Positions 1-13,080 of a stretch of DNA of 64,000 bases are shown piece after piece (the stretch's first letter is position 1; every line of letters starts with the position of its first letter). Origin of the DNA: Myoxocephalus aenaeus. Taxonomy: Eukaryota; Chordata; Actinopteri; Perciformes; Cottidae. Location: NCBI GenBank assembly GCA_038501785.1, contig JBAMJR010000195.1, positions 1,181,001-1,245,000 of the forward strand. Direction: 5' to 3'. A model generated the notes under the pieces. That model did no database searches. It was not told the DNA's origin and was given only the letters and a program-made list of their open reading frames with translations. Both the position numbers and the translations under genes were made by a program.

Positions 1-2045
1 CCAGAAAGATCTGATGCACAGGATCAAGACTGAGCTATGACCTGGTCAACTGAAGACCTGATAGCATCCCAGAGCTGATGTCCGTATTAAGGTGCTACAT
101 TTTACAGTTTGACTGAAGTCTCTCGTGGGAAAGTATATTTAGACACATTCAAGTAATTAAACATACATTTAATAGACTGAATCAAGGAGTAATTCGTTGA
201 ACATAATCTTACCCTGCCTTATCCTCAAGAAACTTAAACATTCAAAAGAAAAACAAAGTCAAGTGGAGTCTAAAACTCATTTTAATCACAGCCCTAAAGA
301 AAACTGGTCCTGCGCTACTTTTCAAAGACCAGTTTGATTTCATAGATTGCTTTTTTTTTCTATGCCAGAGACATTGCAGATATATAAGACATTTCTCAGG
401 ACTGGTTGGGGATGGATTGCTAATGCTAGTTAGTGGTTTAATCCAAATAAATCAGCTGCAGGAAGTTTTTCTTTGCCAAGAAATAAGGAAACTAAGCAAC
501 ACGGGAAAAACACCAGCTGATATTTATCTCTGTCAGAAGTGAATACTGTGAGGAGTCACCGTCTTATTGAGTTGCCGGTGGTGTGAATGAACACCAGTTA
601 ATGAGTACCAGTTTAAGGTCACTGGTGATGCTCTGTGTAAATAAAAAAATGCTGTGGTTAAATCACAAAAACACTCTTGGAATCAAGATTGAGAACATTA
701 ATGGGACTCTTATAAATGACTGCTTTTGTCTGTGAGATATGAGAGATCAGTGATTTAACTTCCTTCAGGCACATAAACCAGCCCTCTGTAATCAAAAACA
801 ACTGCAGCCCTGCTATTACTATCTATACATATAAGGACTGTTCATGGACTTGCTGCTAGCCCGAATCTCTTTAAATTGATTTCTGAAGGATTTGTGTAAA
901 TTAATAAAATCCTTATTCAGTGACTCATGGCAGTGGCTACTGGTGCCATGCTCTATTGCCCCTTTCATCAGACTATTTCATTATCTCCCTTTCCTGCGGC
1001 TTTTGTTGCATAATCCTGTGGAAAGAATTTTTCCCGGGGAACAGAGCCAACAAGCTTTTGCACTGGACCAAATGAAATAAGAGGACGTGGCACTGCTGGT
1101 GGTAATGATGACACTTTCCCCCCTTTTCTCCCAAGCCCCAGAGCTTTATTGTGGTATTACATTTAATAAGCGCTGCAATCTTAGAAAAACACATATTAAG
1201 ATGGAGTTTGACATTCTTTTAGAAATAGCAAGTGCCTAAAAAGATGGCTTGATATGAAAACCCTGACTCTTGATGTCCCTCAAAGGACTGAGAAATGCCT
1301 TGTTTTGTTTATTTAAATTTGAAAAACAGTGGATTTGGACTAAAGTGGATTTCTGGATTGAGAAAACCTAATTTAACTGTCAACTGAAGATGTGGCGACT
1401 CCAAAGAGCTTTAGTTGACAGATAATGTGAATCCACACATCCATGAAGACAAATCAAATCATCTTCTTTTTTTAATGTACGGACACAATGAGTATCATAG
1501 AACCATCGTGTGGCTTGACCATAGGGATTGACAAAACCATCTCAATAAAGGTTCACTGACTGGGTTTTTGCAGAGCTTTCAACATCATCTCAGAATCCTA
1601 ATGAACTGACGGTTGGAGCAAACTCCATCCACTAATGAAGGTCGTGAGATGTGATTAACGGTGAGGAGGGAGACCGTGAGTCATGGTTATTATGCCAAAA
1701 AACAGATCTGTGTGACTGTTCACATTGAACCACTATTGCTTTACAAATGTAACTTTCTGCTTCGTAAAAAGCATGTATCGAAATATTTCATCTGCCTGAT
1801 AAATAATGCAACTGTTTCAAATTAAAGTGGTGGATGGATTGCTCCGAATTTTAGTTTTTAAAGAATACTGAAAACTCGCTCTGATTTATTTTGAGCATTC
1901 AGGTTTTATTCCCTGTCTAGTTATAATGACTCAGCAAAAGATTGATTTGTTGAAAAACTACCTTTGAGCACTGAACAAAATCTACTTTCTTGCTTGATTT
2001 CATTTCGCCTGTGTTTGAGTTATTTTAAGTTGAATTTTCTTCTAC
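1..2045. other. Intergenic DNA, no gene seen
   Basis: No open frame here shows coding character or recognisable protein similarity. The short frames around 892-1194 overlap on both strands and look like chance. The DNA is AT-rich and non-repetitive to the eye. Distal regulatory elements of crebrf could lie here, but nothing in a single sequence shows them. Confidence 0.5.
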
Positions 2046-2056
2046 TGGAATGGGAA

Positions 2057-2352
2057 CAGGGGTCGCCTCACAGCAAGAGGGGCCCGGGTTCAGATCCCGG
2101 TCTGGGCAGTCCCTCTGTGTGGAGTTTGTATGTTCTCCCTGTGTCAGCGTGGGTTCCCTCCGGGTTCTCCGGTTTCCTCCCACAGTCCAAAGACGGCTTA
2201 ATTGGACTCTAAATCTGCCGTAGGTGTGTGGTGGTCTGTCTATATGTGCCCTGCGATGGACTTGCGACCTGTCCAGGGTGAACCCCGCCTTCGCCCAATG
2301 TCAGCAGGGATCTGCGCCAGCTGACATTAAATAGGATAAGCGGTTTGGATAA
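2057..2352 (+). mobile_element. tRNA-derived SINE, 5'-truncated
   Basis: The head reads as the 3' half of a tRNA-like region with a B-box-like stretch (GGTTCAGATCCC near 2089). It is followed by the familiar fish SINE body (GTGTGGAGTTTGTATGTTCT, then CCTCCCACAGTCCAAAGAC) and the end GGATAAGCGGTTTGGATAA. The A box is missing, so the copy is 5'-truncated. An 11-bp direct repeat TGGAATGGGAA lies flush on both sides (2046-2056 and 2353-2363) and is read as the target-site duplication. The family name was not assigned. Confidence 0.8.
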
Positions 2353-3449
2353 TGGAATGGGAATAAAAAAGAAAGTGAAAGCGTTGGTGATTGAGTTTCT
2401 GTAAACTCCTACCACATTTGTTCCAGTGGGTAGTTTCAAATTGTTGGTTTTCCAGATTTATAAATCAGATGACATTACATGGACCACAGGCTTTGTGTCA
2501 CTGTGGTGAAAGTTTTCATACTGAACGCTGATCCTAAATCTACTTAATTTCTCCACTAAATTATGTATTTCAGTCTCAGCGCTGAAATTGAAGTAGTGGC
2601 CATATATCTCAAGAAAAGTAATTTGAGATCCTGTCACTGTCCTCGAGATCACCAACTATTTCATGTTAAAGATCCTGAATGAATTTCAGAAGACCATCAT
2701 GGACCCACACCTGCAAAGATGTGACATATTTCTGCTCTCAGTGGAGATAGATTGATTCACCGTATAATGATTTAAATGCTCTCTGAAATATATTCTGTAT
2801 TTTCCAGCTTACCTCTTGTGAAGTGTTTAAAAATTAGCCATTTCAGGATGCTGCAGTGTACTGTATTCAGAATCAAGAATGTACAACTTTAAAAGAAGTG
2901 GAAAGCATGAAGAGGCCAACAACAAAGCTTATCCTCTTCACCACAGTACTCCGTTCATTATAATGTTGTGTATAATGGGCCCTGTGTCTCCACTTCCTTG
3001 GCTTCCCAGCAGCAAGAGCACCATCACAATGCTGATAATAAAATGAAAAGGGAACATTTGAAACAAATTGTCCCAAGACTCAAACATTTGACCCAATTCG
3101 GGGCAACATGGGTCAGCTATGCTTCTTTTGATATTTTCATATAAATAAATGTCTGTTAAGTCACTATCGTTAACACAGTGGTGATTGAGCCTATAGCAGA
3201 ATGATGAAAGTATTACAATATTTATATATTTGCAGAAATTACAACTGGTCGTCTCTGGTAACATTTCTGGGGGAAAGTGCTGTTTTACAGTTTTTGTCTG
3301 TTTAAACACAAAACAATTGGACTCAAACAATTTTGCACACTCAGCTCATTTATTAAAAATAAGAGTGCATACTCAAAACAAAATCCCATTGTTTACACTC
3401 AAATAGAGTTTCTAAATCAACCAGGACTTTAAATCCCACGGCTGTATGT

Positions 3450-3800
3450 TGTCGATGAGCTATCAGTCCACCAGTGTTAAAATACTTGGTTACAAGTTAA
3501 AGTTCTGCATTCAAACTATTACTGAAGTAAAAGTACAAAAGTATTATTATCAAAATATCCTTAAAGTACCAAAAGTAGCTTAACCTATAAAATGTATTCA
3601 CTAATTTATATTGTATATCAATAATCTAAATCTGCACTTAATGAGTAACTAAAGCTATCAAATACATGCAGTTGAGTAACAATTACAATATTTGCCTCCA
3701 AAATGTAATGGAGAAGAAGTATAAAGTAGCAAGAAAATACTCAAGTAAAGTACCTCAAAATTGTACTTATTACAATCTTTCAAATATTTCTCTCGCTCAA
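3450..3800. repeat. Dispersed AT-rich fish repeat with AGTAAAAGTAC motifs
   Basis: This stretch has the wording seen in a common teleost interspersed repeat: ACTGAAGTAAAAGTACAAAA, then repeated AAAGTACC and AAGTA motifs (for example CCTTAAAGTACCAAAAGTAG near 3560). Ends and target-site duplications were not found. The call rests on recognition of the motif and the boundaries are approximate. Confidence 0.5.
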
Positions 3801-5540
3801 TCTCTATGCAAGTGCAGACCTAAACCGCCTCAATACCCCTTTAAGATCTCAGAATTTGTAGTATTTTCAACCCATCACAATATCTCCAGTCTGTCTTTAC
3901 ATTATTAAATGCACTTTTCTTGTATTTTAGGTTTCCGGCAGCTTACTGTGATAACTCAACAAGATTTTACGTCAGACTGATTGTAAGGTTGTGCTAAAAA
4001 AAAAAGTGTACATGAACAAAAATGTATGCATAGAATGTCATCAAGCATGAACCAAAATGAACCTACACTCCAGAGTTATTAACACAGAATACATAATGTT
4101 GTGGGCCCTGCATGAAAGTAATTAAAATGAATTGCAATAATAACAATACCGTTGAATGCAAAAACAAGTCTCATTTCAGTAGAACCTCACAAATTCCCCA
4201 GAACACTCACTCTCACACACTAACACTCCATATTTCATCCTCCACCTGGCAGAGCTCTCTGCAGGCCGTTTGCTGTGTGTGGAATGTGTACTCGGAGACT
4301 GTTAGATCATGCAAAGCTGCTTTGTTCATGCTGCTGCTAGCTTCAACAGATGCATGGATCCACTGGCTTGCTCTCTGTCAGCTGCAGGATGGAGGTCAAA
4401 GGTTACTCTGAGAGCTACTCTGCATCTTGTGATGTTATTTTGCTCCCTGGCTCTCTGGCCTGAAACAAGGCAGCTTTCAGACCCAGTGCTGCTTTAACGT
4501 TTGTGTATTTCTTCTGAGTAATACTGAAAGTGAAAGAGTAAAATGTATTTTTCTCTGTGACCTCTCTTTCTCTAAAAGCTTCAACTCATACCAAAACTGC
4601 TTAAAAAAAAAATTATGAATGTATTTTATTTCTTAGTTTATTATTGGTCTTTACCCTAAATTTTCACACGTGGTAATGGCCTGAGTCATAGTTTCTATTT
4701 CCAGTGAAAGTGGGGTGGTGGCTGCCTGGAACTGTTGCTTATTGGTCATTTCATTTGGACTGAGCTCAATGGAGACTGGAATCAGGCAGTTGATTGCTTA
4801 TCTTAAACTTATTTTTAAACAGTTTTCCACAGGTGGGGGTTGAATAATTATATGTTATGGAGAAATGTAATCAATAAATGTTGTTGAATGTTCACAAAAT
4901 TGGTTGGATTTTAGTTTGGGTTATAGATAGGAGATCGGACAATACCATTTTCTGTCTTTAAAAAAAGAATGAATGAATGTAATGGTATCTTGTGGGGTTT
5001 AATGCCCTCCTCACAAAACCTTTATAAAGCAGAATGATTTCTTTTTATTGTTGGACCCTGCACTCTGTTACAATCTTGTTTACTTAGTGCTCGTTTTCCA
5101 CCCATAAATCAATGGAAAGGTGTGAAACCACTTGTCACCCACGTGCATGTGTGTCCTTGTGCATGAGAACAAACAAAAAGGAGATCAACTACTACTTGTC
5201 AAAACTCCACAAATACCTCAATGTATTTAAAAATGCAATGATGTTAAGTCAATGCTGATTGTATATGTCTACACCAGAATTATATTCATGGCATACTGGA
5301 AAATCTCTATGAAAAAACATTCATAACCTCATTTGGGGAATTAACATTTGACAGAAAAACCTAACCTTGAACTGAATAACTCAAAAGAAAAAAATATATA
5401 TTTTTGAGAATGTCTTGCTGGTGTTTGGTCTTCATGATTCAAAGTAGATATTGGGACGTGGACAAACCACCTCAGTATTTCTCTCTATTACAATATTACA
5501 TGAGAATGGTGAAATGTTTTCGCTCAGCTTTGGGCTCTGC
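3801..5540. other. Intergenic DNA upstream of crebrf
   Basis: No gene is supported. Frames at 4112-4497 overlap each other in two registers and have no recognisable domain. The sequence stays AT-rich until about 5530, where CpG density rises into the crebrf promoter. Confidence 0.5.
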
Positions 5541-5930
5541 TCCTATTCGCCCAGCGGCGCACCACGTGGTCGGGCAGTCACGCGCTTTACAGCAACCCGT
5601 CAGGAAGAAGAAAAACAAAACAAACCCGAGAGAGAGCTGTAACAGCGTGTGGACTCCATTGAAAAGAGGATCCTATTATTTCCAACAGGGGGACATACAC
5701 GAGGTCCGGAACGAAGCGAGACGTATGCACGGGCGTCCTAAAGGTGAGTAGGGCCGTTATTGATCCGTTTTGGGAGAACTTTGCTGTGCAAAGGATTTGT
5801 GTGTCATGCGCGTCAGAGGATTAGCTTGGGAGCTAACGGTAGGTTGTTGTTGTGTATCGGGCTTCAACTGGGACGAGGAAGGGGACGGACGGAGGCCATA
5901 CTGACAGAGGTGCGGGTGAAAGGGAAACGG
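5530..5930 (+). promoter_or_regulatory. crebrf: Putative crebrf promoter, CpG-rich, with CACGTG box
   Basis: CpG content rises sharply over the surrounding AT-rich DNA and brackets the inferred first exon. A palindromic CCACGTGG at 5562-5569 is an E-box of the class bound by USF, MAX/MLX and TFEB-type factors. It also contains the CCACG half used in ER-stress elements, although no CCAAT sits at the fixed spacing of a full ERSE. There is no obvious TATA box. The link to crebrf is inferred from the splice donor at 5743/5744. Confidence 0.5.
5550..5743 (+). other. crebrf: crebrf non-coding first exon (5' UTR), start approximate
   Basis: A consensus donor, AAG|GTGAGTA, follows position 5743 inside the CpG-rich block. 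This is the best candidate first exon, because the coding part of crebrf starts about 10 kb downstream in an exon preceded by a good acceptor (CTACCACAG, ending 15721). The transcription start cannot be fixed from sequence; 5550 is a placeholder. An mRNA end read would settle it. Confidence 0.45.
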
Positions 5931-6308
5931 GATTCGTCGGTTCTGCATACAACACAAATACATAAACACAGTTTGGGGAAAGTAATACGCTCAACGGGTT
6001 TCTTATTGTGCATTGCAGTTGTTCTAGCTCCTGCAGGAAGTGTTGTGGCGTAGTAATGTAGCAAGCTAACGCTTCATGGTGGTCCGAGACACATTTTCGT
6101 CACTATCAAATTAGCGCTTATTTCTGCCCAGATATTATGCCCCGTTGGTTTTGTTGTTTGTCTTCGTGTAATTAATTGGTTTGTTCAGAAGTGGGTTCAT
6201 ATGTGGTACTCGTGGCGAGGATGATTAAAACATGCACGTATGGAAGAAGGTTGACTTTTTTTAAACTGTCCAAAACATACTTACCGCTATTTGACGTGAT
6301 ATTAAGAT

Positions 6309-6331
6309 CATATATATATATATATATATAC
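6309..6331. repeat. (AT)n microsatellite
   Basis: Short uninterrupted TA/AT run in the first intron of crebrf. Confidence 0.9.
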
Positions 6332-6879
6332 CGTAAGAAGAATACAACTTGACAGTGTTCAACTGTGTTTATGGCGAGGGAGACTTCGTGCGCAGTGAAA
6401 TGTCCGACGCTGACTTTTTGAAGGCAGCCCGTGCTCCTGGAGGTACACGCCCCCCAACACACACTGCTGCTGCTGGAGAAAAAGCTCGACACTGCTAGAA
6501 ATTTCCATGGGATTTAAGTTAAATAATGCCCCCGAATCAGACTTATGTTTACACCGATAAGATTTGTCAAGCAAAAATGTGTTTGTGATGATAGATTATT
6601 ATGGATTTTAACCCGCTGTATAGTTTTATCAACCGATTTCGGAAGATAAACGTTTGATTTGGCGTTTCCTCTTAAGTATAAATACTAACTAATGTCACGG
6701 ATTGATGTATAATCTTATGTTGTATTCAGGTTTTGTGGCAGGTGCTATATTTTTACATTACACACCTTTTTAAAATATATCTATCTAGGCCACGGGCATA
6801 AAGGCCTCCAACTTGTTTATCTTCTGCCTCAACCTAGATTGAAAGGGTGTGTTTAGTATGTAGGAGTTTCTGGGATTGA

Positions 6880-7074
6880 CAGTCATGGCGGCCATTCTGG
6901 CATGTCTGGAGGCGGGACGTTATTTCCGCTCGGCCAATGGGGTTGAAGGATTAGGTGGGTGTTGGCGCAACGCGTTAGATTGAGTTTTGTTTTGCTTTGC
7001 TGAGGATCTGTGACGAGTGCAGAGACTAAGGGAGAAACTGGTGATGTCTATGGATTCATTGGTGTTGATTGAAG
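6880..7074 (+). promoter_or_regulatory. Candidate second promoter and alternative first exon of crebrf
   Basis: A compact cluster holds ATGGCGGCCAT (6884-6894, YY1-like), GGCGGG (6911-6916) and a CCAAT box in CGGCCAATGG (6931-6940). It is followed at 7074 by a plausible splice donor GAAG|GTAATT. The cluster lies in crebrf intron 1 and could start an alternative transcript joined to the exon at 15722. A short open frame starting ATGGATTCATTG lies just before the donor. No transcript evidence is available. Confidence 0.3.
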
Positions 7075-7079
7075 GTAAT

Positions 7080-10000
7080 TTATAATGTATACCCGCCTGT
7101 TAGATTGTGATAATGATGATGTTGAGATGTACATGTTTGTGCACTCTGACTGCGTTTTCAAAACAAGTAAATCCATCACAAAGATATTTAGAAATGTATT
7201 TTTTTTAAATGTATTTTTAAGATTGAGTTAAAAACTTATATTTTAATTTCAATTTTTCAAAGATTCTATTTTAGTGTTTTTCTACTGGAATTGTGGTTGT
7301 TGTTATACGGTTTTGGGAAACTGCAAAGCTTGCTGTGCTTTCATCAACAGTTGCATTGTCTTTACTAGATGTATTACAATTTTTATTTTGTAACAGTGCT
7401 GGTTAAATAAAAGCATTTGTAGGTTATATCATGATCATCACATACATCAAATGCAGGGTATTTTGAGAAGTCCCTTTTTTGTGTTTAATTGTTCTTTTGT
7501 TATTAACCTATTATCTTAATTAAGTGTGCTTTTGTGGTTATAGTAGAGGATCCCAAACTGAGAGATAACCAAAAGAACCATGTTGAATCTTATTGAAATA
7601 ACATGACCAAGAATATGATCCGTGTGTTCCTGTTTGCAAATATTTCTCATTCGCATGAAAAGTTAAATGCCCTAACTATTTGACACATAAGGCTCTCCTG
7701 CTACATTGATGGGGAACTTAAGATCAAGATATACTTCCTCATAGACTTTGTTATTAAGATTTGACTTAATGCTTGATAAGCATCACCAGTAAAGCTTTTC
7801 TTGTATTTACAACTCAAGTATTCTTGTGTCATGTAACTTTTGACAATTTGGATGTGATGCGATGTTAGACTCATTCAGAAACACAATAACAAATAAACAG
7901 GATCAAGCGAAAGGTAAAGAAAGCGTTTTCTATTTATGTGGGGTCCTTTCCATAATGTTCTCAGCTAAACAACAATCTAAGCCCGATAGTGGCAAAAACA
8001 ATCCCTTTTTAGTAGACATATATTGACGCTGAAGAATTGGCCCGATCATTTACATCGACTGTTTAGGGTCTGCAGCATTCTTGCTAAACACTGGACCAAT
8101 AAAATAAATAGTTGTCGCCATTACTCACTTATAAACAATAACATGGTGCAATAGGATCCAAGTTTGAAGATACCGAAGCTACCCGTACATGTACTTAACT
8201 CTGTATCGTTCCCAAAATGATCAGATCAATTGACCTCGTTAATGGCAGACATTTGCACCTGTCTTAGCAAGAAAAGCACAGGTGTGGCTACAAACCTAAC
8301 CATGGCTCAGTTTCAGAAATGATTGCAATGCCGCACCACAATTAACAATGGTATTAGTTGTGTGTTTGACACGTCAACGTGTCTGCTGTGAGAACGTTCT
8401 GTTCAACTTGAGTTTACCACACTCTACACCTTTTCCTCTGGCCGTGTGTGCTCTCATTGCAATGGCCTCTGTGACACCCCAAGGGACCCCAAGGGTTTAC
8501 AGTAATCCTGTGTAGTTGTGTTACAGAGCTGCTGTGGATTAGACCTAGACATCTGAAGTAAAGAATACTTATCAGTTGTAACATATACTTGATTGTTTCT
8601 CAAATTCTGAACCCATACTCATTCTCTCATTGATCTGCGCTGTAGAATGTAGAAAAATGTAGGTAGGCGATGAGCAATAAGAAGTAGGAGTCTTAATTAA
8701 CCCATCAAATGTTGTTTAGCATATGTCTTTTTAAATGCTCACCAGCATTGAACCTGAATAGCCGCATAGCTGCGATTTAATTTGCTGTTTTAAGAGCTGT
8801 TAATAGTGCAGAACTCTGGTGCAAGGGCTGTTTGAACTGTACAAATAATTTGCAGATAAATGAAATGTTAAAAGCCCCAAACTTTAAGCACAATTGGCTA
8901 TTGTTAAGCATCCGTATGTCGTATGTGTGTGTTGCCGCATTGTACACACACATTTAGCAGTGTTGGATTAATTACCTTTCATGATGTCCAGAGCTTCTCT
9001 CACATTTAGCACATAGTTTGGCATCTCCTGCTGTTTATCTGGTAAGGAATCAAGGCCCGACTGGTATCCGTAGGTAACGCATTCCAGATAAGACACTGCT
9101 GATTGGCCTACTTGGATCACGGCCAATGTTGTGAGGCGAAGAATGTGAGCTGTTTGCATGATAGTGGTGGGACGAACACAGTCACCACTATCTTTCTCTT
9201 TGTGTTCAGACCTGAACTAACAGAGCGAGGGGAGGAAACACCAATATGAACATTTCTTGTTATTTTTACTTGATAAATGACAACAAATTAATTGTAAAAC
9301 AGATAATTATCACTTTTGCATTAAACTTTCTTTCTGTCACTTGATTAATTCATTAATCCATTAATTTGGCATGGGAATTATTTAATTTTTTTCAACTATC
9401 ATACTGCAAACCGAGCTGATGCTGCAAATAAGACCGAGCTGTTGCCCGGGTCCATTTTGAGCTCATCGTAAACAGCATGTGTGAAACTGACATCGATACA
9501 GGAAACCATGTAGAGGGACTGCATCGTGAGACAATCGTGTCAAAATTAGTTGTCATGGGATGCTATGAAGAACAAAAGCACATTTCTTTAATTGTGTAAG
9601 AAGACATTTGATGTATCCAACATGTGAGCTGCAGCAGTTGAGAACTATGCAGCCACAGTGCATCGTAACAGCATAATCAAAAGTCAATCAAATTACTGAG
9701 AGTGAGGGTAGTGTTCTGTTACCTTGACAGGATGGGTGAAAGCCCTTGTTTCAGACTCAACTAAACGTGTCTGTCCCCATGCACTTCTGAGATGTAAGCA
9801 TGATGCTGCACAAATTCTGTCCTGTAGAGCAATTTCTGTCTTCAGTTTATATGTCTCTCTTTAGTGAACATGTATGTTTCTATGTATACAGTGGTTTTTT
9901 ATATTTGCCAAAGGAAAATTTAAATACAATCTTTTAAAGTCTTGTATAGTAGGCTGTAGAAAATCTGACATGTTTTAACCCTGACCTAAACCCACAGTTC

Positions 10001-11565
10001 AGACTGTTGTGGTCCTAAACCCATCAAATTCCCTAAGTATAAGGGCTAGAAGAAAATATCTAATGCTGGCAGGTTTCATCACCGAACTAAGTCTGACCAA
10101 AGCATGAGAGAGGCATTCAGCTGGAGTCTTTTGGGGCCTGTCATAAATATCCAGCTCGACATCACAGCCTGTGTCAGCTACTAAGCATTACGCTTGGATT
10201 ATGTTCAATTCTGCTACTGGAAAATGTTCAGTGCAGATTTGCGTGGAGAGGTGAGGATCGTTGTGACTTGTTTTCTGCATGTTTGTACACACAAAGGCTT
10301 TCCGTTTCCTTCTGTGATCGCAACGAGTCTGGATCAATGCGGCTGGAGTTACTGTTGTGTTCAGGCCATATGCTTCCTCATTCTGCTTCTGCTGCAAGCA
10401 GCACTAGACACAGGTGCTCTGAAAGGATGCACATATCGAGATATGATAATGATCAGCATTCGTATTCAAGAGGCTGAGCTTCCAAATATACTGTTGGTCA
10501 TTAAAAGAGTGTACATGTCTATTTAGGTGTATAGACTTGTGTGCTTGCATGTTGTTTTGATGTTTGCAAATGTGTTGCTTCTACAATCACTGTTGCACTC
10601 GTATTGATGTGTTTTGTTGTTGTCACTTCCTGTCTCTATGCAAAGCACTGTGAACACATGGGGACAGAGGTCTGAGGAGAGAAGTTCATTTTAGTGATTC
10701 AGCACCCTGTTTAAGGAAGTGATGTCGTCCCCATGGCCTCAGGAGTGGGATTGGTGTACGCTTGTGTGTCAGCTGTTCACTGCAGGGGTCATGTCTCCAT
10801 GCAGACTGAAATGTATTTGCGATGCAAAAGCAGCCAAGGGCCAAAAGATGAGTCAGTGGGTGGTGCAGGAAAGTGAGAGGACGTCAAACAAGCAGAGAAT
10901 GAGGGGAAAGGGGGATTTGATTATTGAAAATGAAGTTACTGTTAAGCTTGATGAACACAAAGCAAATCAGATGCTCTCTGAACGAATGTGAGGAGGCAGT
11001 TGGGGGCTTTCCGAAAAAATTATGGGCGCAAGGATGGGTGGGAGTGCACACCAACTTTCTTATTCTTCTAAGAAGCTTAATCTCTCAACAACTGAGAGCT
11101 GCTGTGCACTTTGCTAATGGCATCTGTTTTGATGATCATAAAAGCAATTACATAATTATATCATCATAATAGTGAATATTTGATGCTGTTTTAAATAATT
11201 CTAAACTTATTATTTTGGGGTTTTGGACTGTTGGCTGGGAAGACGTCACCTTGAGCTCTGCCAAATATTTTTCATTTTGACCAGTTTCTGACACTTTCTA
11301 GACTAACTGATTAATTAATTAATCACTAGAGCAGTCATCAGATTACTCAGTAACTCATGTAACACTTAACTGAACAGTCCACTAACATTCTATGCATACG
11401 CACACAACAGGTGACTTCTTGGATTAAGTCCTTTCGCAGTGGCTGACTGGGGAGACTTTCTGTCGCATGGCAGAGAGGATTTCTGGAGCCTTACTGGCCT
11501 GGATTTCCCATAGTGATTAATTGACTAATTACCAAGTGCACTGCCAGAGCTTTTACTGCACTATC
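7080..11565. other. crebrf intron 1, no further gene seen
   Basis: AT-rich intronic DNA. The frames at 10188-10526 overlap on both strands without domain similarity and are treated as chance. No tRNA or other RNA gene fold was recognised. Confidence 0.5.
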
Positions 11566-12405
11566 CAGTGTTTCCCCTAGGTTTACAGCTTCAGGGGGCG
11601 ACGACACCAACACAAACACTTAAAGTATTGGTTCTCAAACTTTTTCTGTAAATAACTTCATTTTGTGACTCCATCTGTGCTTTTAGAAATAACAGAATAA
11701 AGAAAATTGCAATCACTTTCAAGTAAATCAGATTGCTCCATCGGACATTTTTTTATTTTTAAATTGCAATCACTTAGAACAATGAAAATAAAGTTATATC
11801 TGTGCAAAAAAAATAACTAATATTTAGTTACTACTAAATAGCTCATTGTGGAAAACAATAAGCTATTTTTTTTTGCCAAACAAAACAGAATGAGTGCAGA
11901 TATGTGAGCATCAGGTTGCATCAGTATTAGTGGAGCAGTGAGCCTCTACACATCTTTTATAAATGGGGTTGTAGATTTGATATAATTCATGCTCAACGTT
12001 GATCTGAGATCTGTTTTCTGTTTTGAGACACGCAGCAGCAGGAAGGACGTCACGGAGACTTCTGGCAAAGAGCCAAAAGTCGACGAGTCGCTATGCGCAT
12101 GCGCAAGCGTAACCTGTTAACGGCATAACGTAAACATTTACCCGAAAGTACAGGCTTTTCTCCATGTATTTATTAATGACTTAGTTTTATGTCCGTGTAC
12201 TTTGTACTTTTGTAATATGTGAAGCCAGCAGCTCATTGTTGGTACAAGACACGAGCACTTTGGCTCTTTCACCTGGAGCAGGAGAGCTGCTCCGGGTTCA
12301 GGAGAGCTGCTCCGGTGTTCCTCACATGAGAGCTGCTGTTGCCGTCTGGGAGCATTTAAAACGGGGGCGTCCCACCCCCCTATTCTAACAGTGGGGGAAA
12401 CACTG
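11566..12405. mobile_element. Non-autonomous DNA transposon, hAT-like ends
   Basis: The ends are inverted copies: CAGTGTTTCCCCTAG on the left and GTGGGGGAAACACTG on the right. A 5-bp direct repeat CTATC sits flush outside both ends (11561-11565 and 12406-12410). The CAGTGTTTCCC terminus is typical of hAT-type elements, although the visible duplication is shorter than the usual 8 bp. No transposase frame remains. An internal part (about 11865-12340) recurs inverted inside the element at 18227-19425. Confidence 0.75.
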
Positions 12406-13011
12406 CTATCTGTTTGTTAGAAGTCCTGTTTTAAACCCACAATGAACCCAAAATAGGTTTCTTCTATCTTTGACTTCATTATCATGGTAGTTGTTAAGTG
12501 ATTTTAGAAACCTATGAGATGTCAGTTGCTTTGGGACAAATTAGCAGCAAGGCTCGTTTACAATGTCTACATTTCTTCAAGTGATTTTATTGGTCTGATT
12601 TTTGACTCTTTGACATCTTTTCGATCTGATTCTCCAAAGTTGTGGTCGAGTTATGCTCATACACTATAAATCAACAAGTGGACGTTGTCACTGTGACGTC
12701 ACCCATTTGTTTGTGGACTGCAGTTTTCAGTTTTTCCCGAGTTCAGCATTTTGGCCAACGCCATATTGCTTTTTGGCTGTTTACTATAATTGGAACCATA
12801 CTAAATGAACATCATGTTGTATCAAAGAAGACATGTTCACACTATTTACTGAGGTAATAAATCAAGTGAGAAGTACAGTCATTTTCTCATAGCTGTCTAA
12901 ACAATCAGAAGTAATGCAAGGTTAATTAACTTCCGCAACGGCTTGATTTTTCAGACCTGGAGGTTGCCGCTTGGTTGATGCTCGATCAGAACTAGTTTGT
13001 ATGACGTGTTG

Positions 13012-13080
13012 TCCGACCATGTTGGAAGGCAAAAGTGTTTATAGTTGTTAAGAATGGCCACGTCCAAAGCTGGACTCCAT
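13012..13080. repeat. Copy of a dispersed repeat shared with 41732-41803
   Basis: The wording CCATGTTGGAAGGCAAAAGT, then TTTATAGTT and GGCCACGTCCAAAGCTGG, recurs with substitutions at 41732-41803 (CCATGTCTAAAGGCAAAAGT and so on). Both lie in non-coding DNA. The family and full extent were not determined. Confidence 0.45.

Noticed and set aside
2938..3330. 130-residue minus-strand frame
   Set aside because: No recognisable domain, no splice context, AT-rich codons and an overlapping frame in another register.
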